This document shows positions 62,501 through 64,000 of a stretch of 64,000 bases of DNA, one piece after another. The translations under genes and the position numbers were made by a program. The stretch lies in the NCBI GenBank assembly GCA_964649825.1, contig CAZYQW010000112.1:5837-69836 (forward strand). The letters are read 5' to 3'. Under the pieces are notes generated by a model. It was not told where the DNA came from. It saw only the letters and a program-made list of their open reading frames with translations, and searched no databases. This DNA comes from CAZYQW01 sp964649825. Its GTDB lineage: Bacteria; Planctomycetota; B15-G4; JADJEK01. Numbering within the stretch: the first letter of the stretch is position 1; the number at the start of each line of letters is the position of its first letter.

Positions 62501-63168
62501 GCGCCTCGGCGGACGCCTACGCCCGCGAGCCGGCGGTCTACGTGCCGCCGGCGCTCGCGGGAACGGAGCGGTGGCCGCTGCTGCTCGTGCTCCACGCCGA
62601 CGGCAAGACCAAGGAGTCGGTCGTCGCCGGTCCGTGGCGCGCCGTCGCCGACGCGCTCGGCTTCGCGCTCCTCGCTCCGTCGGGCCGCATCCCGGTCGAC
62701 GCCGGCCCGCGACAGGGCATGGCGTGGGTCGACGTGCCCGAACGCTATGACTTGAGACACCTCGAGTTCGAGCGCCCGGTCCTGGACGCCTACCAGGCAT
62801 TCCGCGAGCGGCACGACGTCGATCCGAAGCGGGTCCTCATCGCCGGGGAAGGCACGGGCGGAACGCTCGCGTTCAACATCGCCGTCCGCGCGCCCGGGCT
62901 GTTCCAAGGGGTTCTGCTGAAAGACGCCTCGATCCACGTGGGGCTCGCGCGCGGCAAGGCGGGAAACGTCGGACGCATGGGCGTCAAGGTCGTGCTCGTG
63001 GTCGCGGCGCGGTCGGTCCCCGACGGAACTCGCCGGAGGTTCCAGGATTGGGGCATGGACGCCACCGTCATCGAACAGGCCGAAACGAAGGGCGACTCGG
63101 ACGCGACGCTCCTCGCGGACGGCGTCCGCCTCCTGCTCGCCGACGACCGCCGCGCGCGCGACGAGTGA
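59503..63168 (+). CDS. Ser/Thr protein kinase with TM, TPRs and a degenerate alpha/beta-hydrolase tail
   Basis: A 1221-residue protein. Kinase domain about residues 78-385: GMGGMG at 88-92 region, VALKC with Lys109, HRDVKPSN from 234, LFDLGLAH (DLG for DFG), SPEQ. A transmembrane helix lies near 400-425, followed by TPR-like repeats to about 1000. The final about 200 residues resemble an esterase/PHB-depolymerase-like alpha/beta hydrolase (LLLVLHADGKTKES, then IAGEGTGGTLAF), where the nucleophile of GxSxG is Gly; so it is probably inactive and may bind instead. The start at 59503 follows the Arg-rich antisense-like upstream frame; no ribosome binding site is clear. A stem of 8 bases spans the stop codon (63145-63152 with 63170-63177). 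Likely a receptor-like regulator linked to the neighbouring ECF sigma factor. Confidence 0.93.
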   Translation: MSSRDPTTSTTGSEPPSGVEALLARCLDRARRIGPKAVDEICRENPEHAEQIRAHIESLRRIGLLTDELAETRPSFLGRYRTIEKLGMGGMGVVYLAEDDELGRRVALKCIDARFADSEKARERFQREIRVVAKLRHPHIVTIYDVGEQDGVPFFTMEYVQGATLAEMIRSLRERGAPVAELTPTRLAAPLLRGGEGEAIAPERWGRTYVEAVCRLVLDVAAALSHVHAHGIVHRDVKPSNVLVDRAGRGLLFDLGLAHLDDDTAITRTGDLAGTPHYASPEQISGRPKAIDARTDVYSLGVTLYEMLTLTRPFNGATPAQVLRQIQLQEPMLPRDLAPIVPRDLETICLTAMEKEPARRYASVDEMADDVRRFLGFRPIRARPIGNVRRMARFARRNPALTVASVLAVLVAVGTPLGLFLANRAYLEQALAAQREAEKNKEISQFLESLFLDVEESGVAENVAAARAILEDGSARLETDPSISRLTRSTLMETLARIYGGIGLPERAVPLLDRAFAIRNSELGEHDANVASLLGHLAAAHLALDRPEDARALAERSLEAFRRAEAEAAPEAAIGLLTLGDLSFRDGDLAGAIGRYEQALAIQRGSASSRPNEDDVAATLERLGDVHRAAGRTQEAERMIRESLAIRTRRIQPRLEAIASGLVALASLHESLGDLDRAEGVLEEALGLYRKGYGEGHPGVERALVGLTRIYERWTVVDPARDLRAGRRLLLLANGRLRGGKADAARTYHAALQHLERSNTADPGDVIHALIGCTDALLRTGRIDEAMDVAARATAVAAEHDAGGLVAAGAARVRAEAERAAGNLAEAAHWFERQNERLREIDEIGPRERSLALEEEALAQAAIGSTEDAIERFIVAARARRATSPTPAPLFADEVETEYQRLFQLGITALQSSRHDEAIRAFEACLEQRPLASICAYNIACTFAIDGDVERSIAWLNRAAQIGLASRADGIDLVRGDDDLAAVRSHPDFPRLVEQLERRRASADAYAREPAVYVPPALAGTERWPLLLVLHADGKTKESVVAGPWRAVADALGFALLAPSGRIPVDAGPRQGMAWVDVPERYDLRHLEFERPVLDAYQAFRERHDVDPKRVLIAGEGTGGTLAFNIAVRAPGLFQGVLLKDASIHVGLARGKAGNVGRMGVKVVLVVAARSVPDGTRRRFQDWGMDATVIEQAETKGDSDATLLADGVRLLLADDRRARDE

Positions 63169-63465
63169 CCGGCGGTCGGGTCCTCCCACCACCACCCACG
63201 AATCCGCGCAGCAAAGCAACAAAGGTAGCGTGCGAATTCTACAGCGACTCGAGCCCCGCCAGAGCCCCGCCCACTCCGCTTGACGCGGACAGGAGGAACG
63301 ACGCGGTACGCGGGAGCGGGGACGAAGAGCTCTACAGAGTGATACCGCGTGGAACGGGGACGCGCGGTCGCGCGGTCGCGGGCCGGGAGGCTCGATGACA
63401 AGAAAGTCGAGGTTGTTCGGCGCGGCGACTTGACCTTGGTTCGACCTGGACTAATAGATGCCCTA
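63169..63465. other. Intergenic region before the transposase
   Basis: About 300 bases. It contains two short CGCGCGGTCG direct repeats near 63360 and a TAATAG in front of the transposase start. No gene and no full REP palindrome could be defined by eye. Confidence 0.5.
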
Positions 63466-64000
63466 ATGCCGAACCGACCTTCGACCACCATGCGCAAGCG
63501 ACCGGGGCCCAAGCCGAAGCGGGGGTCGGGGGTGTCGCATCATGCGCGGGAGGCGATCGACGGACGGACCGTCCACGTGACGGTGAAGCTGAGAGAGGGG
63601 TTGCCGAAGCTGCGGAACAAGAGGGCGTATCGCACGCTGCGCGAGGCGTTCGTGGCGGGCTGCAATCGCTTCGGCTTCCGGTTGTGCCACTACACGGTGC
63701 AGAACAACCACCTCCACCTCATCGTCGAGGGTGACGACCGCCGCGCCGTGTCTCGTGGTCTGCAGGGTCTTCTGATCCGCATCGCCAAGGGCCTGAACCG
63801 ACTGTGGGGCCGCCGCGGCCGCGTGTTCCGCGACCGCTACCACGACCAGGTGCTCAAGACGGCCAAGGACGTCCGCCGCGTCCTCGCCTACGTCCTCAAC
63901 AACGCCCGCCGCCATCGCGTCAAGCTCCCCTGGCCCGTCGATCTCTTCTCGTCGGCCCCTTGGTTCAACGGCTGGTCCAACGGCCACCGCTACACCGACC
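63466..64000 (+). CDS. REP-associated tyrosine transposase (Y1/HUH, RAYT), cut by the window edge
   Basis: The first 178 codons of a transposase read from the ATG at 63466 to the end of the window with no stop. The HUH motif is HLHLIVEG at residues 82-89 (HLH), preceded by the usual CHYTVQNN, and followed by the GLQGLLIRIAKGLNRLWGRRGRVFRDRYHDQVL helix region of the RAYT/IS200-like family and the LAYVLNNARRH segment in which RAYTs have their Tyr; a candidate is Tyr142. Such genes mobilise or maintain REP palindromes as single copies. The N-terminal basic segment (RKRPGPKPKRG) is unusual in length. The element's ends are not visible here. Confidence 0.85.
   Translation, partial: MPNRPSTTMRKRPGPKPKRGSGVSHHAREAIDGRTVHVTVKLREGLPKLRNKRAYRTLREAFVAGCNRFGFRLCHYTVQNNHLHLIVEGDDRRAVSRGLQGLLIRIAKGLNRLWGRRGRVFRDRYHDQVLKTAKDVRRVLAYVLNNARRHRVKLPWPVDLFSSAPWFNGWSNGHRYTD

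Noticed and set aside
63463..63987. Minus-strand ORF at the right edge
   Set aside because: Opposite strand of the transposase, whose plus frame contains the HUH motif.

Overview
The window is GC-rich (roughly two thirds G+C by eye), with tightly packed genes on both strands and many long antisense open frames that carry no meaning. The gene content points to a member of the Planctomycetota, probably an uncultured lineage. The evidence is several secreted FG-GAP repeat proteins, a Ser/Thr kinase with TPRs next to an ECF-type sigma factor, multi-domain phosphorelay proteins, and a C-terminal domain shared by three exported proteins. This assignment is inference from content; there is no rRNA marker.

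Layout. 0.1-13.3 kb holds mostly single genes: a lipoprotein, an M16 peptidase, exported proteins of unknown function, a cupin, an antiquitin-type aldehyde dehydrogenase (ALDH7) and a 7-repeat FG-GAP protein. Between 4.37 and 4.78 kb on the minus strand is a compact RNA with the look of a group II intron 3' end (domain V plus domain VI with a bulged A) and no reverse transcriptase. 13.6-26 kb is a signalling region: an HPt protein with an HDOD-REC-GGDEF protein; then, after an SDR, a degenerate spermidine-synthase/TPR membrane protein and proline dehydrogenase, comes a block of small HPt-like ORF, REC-histidine kinase, tandem rhodanese lipoprotein and large hybrid kinase. That block shows clear traces of a partial tandem duplication.

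26-41 kb carries surface-carbohydrate genes (Gfo/Idh/MocA-epimerase fusion, glycosyltransferases, methyltransferase, CapK/PaaK-like adenylate-forming enzyme, ArnT-like membrane enzyme, SGNH protein), a large PEP/pyruvate-binding protein with receiver-like domains, glutamate dehydrogenase and a second FG-GAP protein. 41-50 kb holds two large exported proteins (a beta-lactamase-like/glycosidase-like fusion and a 14-repeat FG-GAP protein) around a SMUG1-type uracil-DNA glycosylase.

57.7-50.3 kb (minus) is a five-gene polysaccharide operon with overlapping ends: GT2, UGM/PPOX-like flavoenzyme, alkaline-phosphatase-like enzyme, flippase and AsnB-like amidotransferase. 57.9-63.2 kb holds the sigma factor, two small proteins and the divergent TPR kinase. 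The window ends inside a REP-associated (Y1/HUH) transposase.

The two most unusual structures are the fossil duplication in the phosphorelay block and the group II-like RNA. Start codons were revised from the longest frame where a ribosome binding site, signal peptide or overlap supported it; this is stated per gene.
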